A DNA stretch of 64,000 nt from WJMT01 sp964599635 (GTDB lineage: Bacteria; Acidobacteriota; Aminicenantia; Aminicenantales; Aminicenantaceae). This document shows positions 62,120 to 64,000 of the stretch, piece after piece (the first letter of the stretch is position 1; each line of letters begins with the position of its first letter). Both the position numbers and the translations under genes were made by a program. Under the pieces are notes generated by a model. It saw nothing but the letters and a program-made list of their open reading frames with translations, made no database searches and was not told the origin of the DNA. The stretch is taken from contig CAZRGM010000042.1 in assembly GCA_964599635.1 (NCBI GenBank), positions 1 to 64,000 on the forward strand, written 5' to 3'.

Positions 62120-64000
62120 ATGAAAATAAAGGTATTTTTATCGTTTTTAGTTCTTGCCTTAATTTTCTCGCCCTTACTGATCTCCCAATCCAGAGAAACA
62201 GGAGCTATTGTGGGAACTATTACAGATGATCAAGGAGAGAACCTTCCAGGGGTGACCATCACTTTGACAGGAGCTAACCTGATGGGAAGCCGAACCGCCG
62301 TCACGGATAATGAGGGAAATTACAGATTCCCTGCTCTTCCCCCTGGTTCTTATTCAGTGAAAGCAGAGCTTGATGGTTTCACGACAGTTTTACAGGAAAA
62401 TATCAATTTGTCCATCACCTCCACATTAACGATTGATCTCACCTTGAAGCCCGCGGTTCAAGAAGAAGAAGTGACCGTGATTGCGGTATCACCGACCATT
62501 GATGTCAAATCCACTGAAACAGCCTCTGTGACCTTGAGCGAGGAGCTTCTTCAGAGTATTCCCTACAGTAATTTTGCCACGGATATCATCAATCTGGCTC
62601 CAGGGGTCTCCGGTGATGTTGCCTATGGTTCATCCAGTGGTACAGGTGTGGCATATCAAATCGACGGCGTGGATGTATCTGACCCTGAAGGTGGAACAGC
62701 CTGGGTTTTTAACGATCCCAATATCATAGACGACGTTAAAGTTATGGGTGTTGGACTCCCCTCTGAATACGGAAATTTCACAGGAGTGATCTTTAACCAG
62801 GTCACTAAATCAGGCGGCAACCAATTCTCCGGAGCTATCAAAGCCATATATCAGGGAAAGAAGGATGACAGCCCCAAGGGATTATGGATGGCAGATAACA
62901 ATCAAGCCTATATCGATGACTATCCTGATATGATTTCTCCCATGGAAGCCATCCAGGACTTCTCCGCTAACATTGGCGGTCCTATCATGAAGGATAAATT
63001 CTGGTTTTTTGTCGGCGCTCAATACTACCGATCCATGTGGTATCCCGCCGGCTTTCCTGAAGCCGTGGACTACAAGCAGCCCCGGTTCTTTCTCAAACTC
63101 ACTGGACAGATCACTTCATCTACAAACGCTAATGCTTTCTTTGAATTTGATGCTTATCAAGGAGAAAACAGGGGGGCTGGATCCAATGTGGATCCCATCG
63201 CGACGGTGACCCAGGATTCTCCAGATAAAGTGGGCAATTTCAGTCTCACTCATATTCTGAATGAAAAAACTTTCTTTAACATCAAAGGATCCTTTTTCAG
63301 CGGCTACTACTACCTGGATCCAGCAGCTGGAGATGTCTCGGCCCATTTTAGCATTAACGATAACTACAGGTATGACAGCGCCGGATATTTCTATTATGCA
63401 GACAGAAATCGATATCAGGCCAATGCCGCTGTAACCCATTATGCCGAGGATTTTATCGCTGGAGACCACGATTTTAAAGTCGGAGCCGAGTTTGAGTACA
63501 GCAATGTGAGAAACCGATATGGATATACGGGACCGAACAATCGCTACTATGTTGACTATGTCGGTTACGGCTATACAGGAAATTACCTGGCCTATCAGTA
63601 TGAAGGTTATGACACCAAAACAAGTTATGCCCGGGTCGAAGAGTATGCCCAGGATTCCTGGAAAGTCTCAGACCGGCTGAATTTGAATCTCGGTGTTCGC
63701 CTTACTCACGTATGGGGTTTTGTTAAAAACGTGAGCGGTTCTGTTTATTCTAATACCAGAATCGCACCAAGATTAGGATTCACCTATGACATTCTGGGAG
63801 ATAAGACCACCATCTTTAAGGCTCATTACGGACAGTTTACAGAAGCCATGCTGGCTCCTTACCACGACAGATTAAATCCGCCAGAAAATTTCTCCGACTG
63901 GTCATTATTATTCTGGGATCTTGGAACTGAAAGTTGGATGGAGCTCTACAGAGTTGGGCATGAAGGACTCTACACCATGGATGAGAATATCAAACATCCT
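62120..64000 (+). CDS. TonB-dependent receptor with carboxypeptidase-regulatory-like domain (partial, runs off window)
   Basis: The frame stays open from the ATG 62120 (AAAAGGAGG 6 bases upstream) to the window end, 627 codons. A signal peptide (VFLSFLVLALIFSPLLIS) precedes a CarbopepD_reg domain at about residues 28-110 (GAIVGTITDDQGENLPGVTI, GNYRFPALPPGSYSVKAELD). A plug domain follows (ETASVTLSEELLQSIPYS, VAYQIDGVDVSDPEGG, FNQVTKSGGNQFSGAIKA). Aromatic-rich beta-barrel strands start at about 280 (KDKFWFFVGAQYYRS). These outer-membrane proteins import large or scarce substrates such as oligosaccharides, peptides or chelates using TonB energy. No canonical TonB box is visible. The C-terminal part of the barrel lies beyond the window. 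Confidence 0.92.
   Translation, partial: MKIKVFLSFLVLALIFSPLLISQSRETGAIVGTITDDQGENLPGVTITLTGANLMGSRTAVTDNEGNYRFPALPPGSYSVKAELDGFTTVLQENINLSITSTLTIDLTLKPAVQEEEVTVIAVSPTIDVKSTETASVTLSEELLQSIPYSNFATDIINLAPGVSGDVAYGSSSGTGVAYQIDGVDVSDPEGGTAWVFNDPNIIDDVKVMGVGLPSEYGNFTGVIFNQVTKSGGNQFSGAIKAIYQGKKDDSPKGLWMADNNQAYIDDYPDMISPMEAIQDFSANIGGPIMKDKFWFFVGAQYYRSMWYPAGFPEAVDYKQPRFFLKLTGQITSSTNANAFFEFDAYQGENRGAGSNVDPIATVTQDSPDKVGNFSLTHILNEKTFFNIKGSFFSGYYYLDPAAGDVSAHFSINDNYRYDSAGYFYYADRNRYQANAAVTHYAEDFIAGDHDFKVGAEFEYSNVRNRYGYTGPNNRYYVDYVGYGYTGNYLAYQYEGYDTKTSYARVEEYAQDSWKVSDRLNLNLGVRLTHVWGFVKNVSGSVYSNTRIAPRLGFTYDILGDKTTIFKAHYGQFTEAMLAPYHDRLNPPENFSDWSLLFWDLGTESWMELYRVGHEGLYTMDENIKHP

Overview
The window is chromosomal DNA from an AT-rich, Gram-negative-type bacterium. 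It encodes a TonB-dependent receptor, two RND pump subunits with an adaptor, an outer-membrane barrel, PBP1A and a periplasmic HtrA protease. The accessory content (a GWxTD/TPR protein, a FecR/DUF6600 protein, an S9 peptidase beside an 11-blade sortilin/Vps10-like protein, CBM9-like and HEAT proteins) resembles Candidatus Aminicenantes (Acidobacteriota-related) genomes. That placement is an inference from gene content; there is no rRNA in the window.

Layout. 0.2-4.8 kb: tightly overlapping RNA/ribosome operon phoH-pgpH-ybeY-era. 4.8-6.7 kb: outer-membrane protein, a subtilase that looks 5'-truncated, and tRNA-His. 6.7-20.5 kb: serine hydrolase, RND efflux operon (pump-pump-adaptor, no TolC), small coiled-coil protein, EamA transporter, CBM9-like secreted protein and a membrane protein, separated by dispersed repeats. 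20.5-26.7 kb: S9 peptidase and Vps10-like propeller protein. 26.7-28 kb: scrap zone with an AbiEii C-terminal remnant, an IS256-type transposase N-terminus, a small membrane ORF and tRNA-Thr. 28-46.4 kb: housekeeping block with smc, a B12/radical SAM enzyme, a FecR/DUF6600 gene behind a sigma-54-type promoter, PBP1A, tmk, htrA-dapF, and a minus-strand run of LPG-synthase-like protein, nrdR, hsp20, lon and thiL. 46.5-51.2 kb: tRNA-Gln, a 240-bp terminal-inverted-repeat element and three visibly GC-richer genes (polyferredoxin, class III aminotransferase, homoserine dehydrogenase). 51.2-55.4 kb: a frameshifted GH127-type gene and a sulfatase-TPR gene lacking its catalytic front half. 55.5-64 kb: a membrane-protein/HEAT/HEAT operon, a TPR protein, a GWxTD protein, and a TonB-dependent receptor that runs off the right edge.

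The most distinctive content is outside the standard genes. A roughly 252-bp repeat family (five near-full copies plus end-to-end miniatures) carries CCTG-type terminal inverted repeats and a conserved micro-ORF. Two further terminal-inverted-repeat families are present. Two adjacent HEAT proteins share a nearly invariant 32-residue repeat that strictly alternates Trp-containing and Trp-free units. Several genes are broken (subtilase, GH127, sulfatase, AbiEii, IS256, probably an anti-sigma factor), so the accessory segments look like they are decaying or being rearranged around these repeats. No CRISPR array, prophage or complete insertion sequence was seen.
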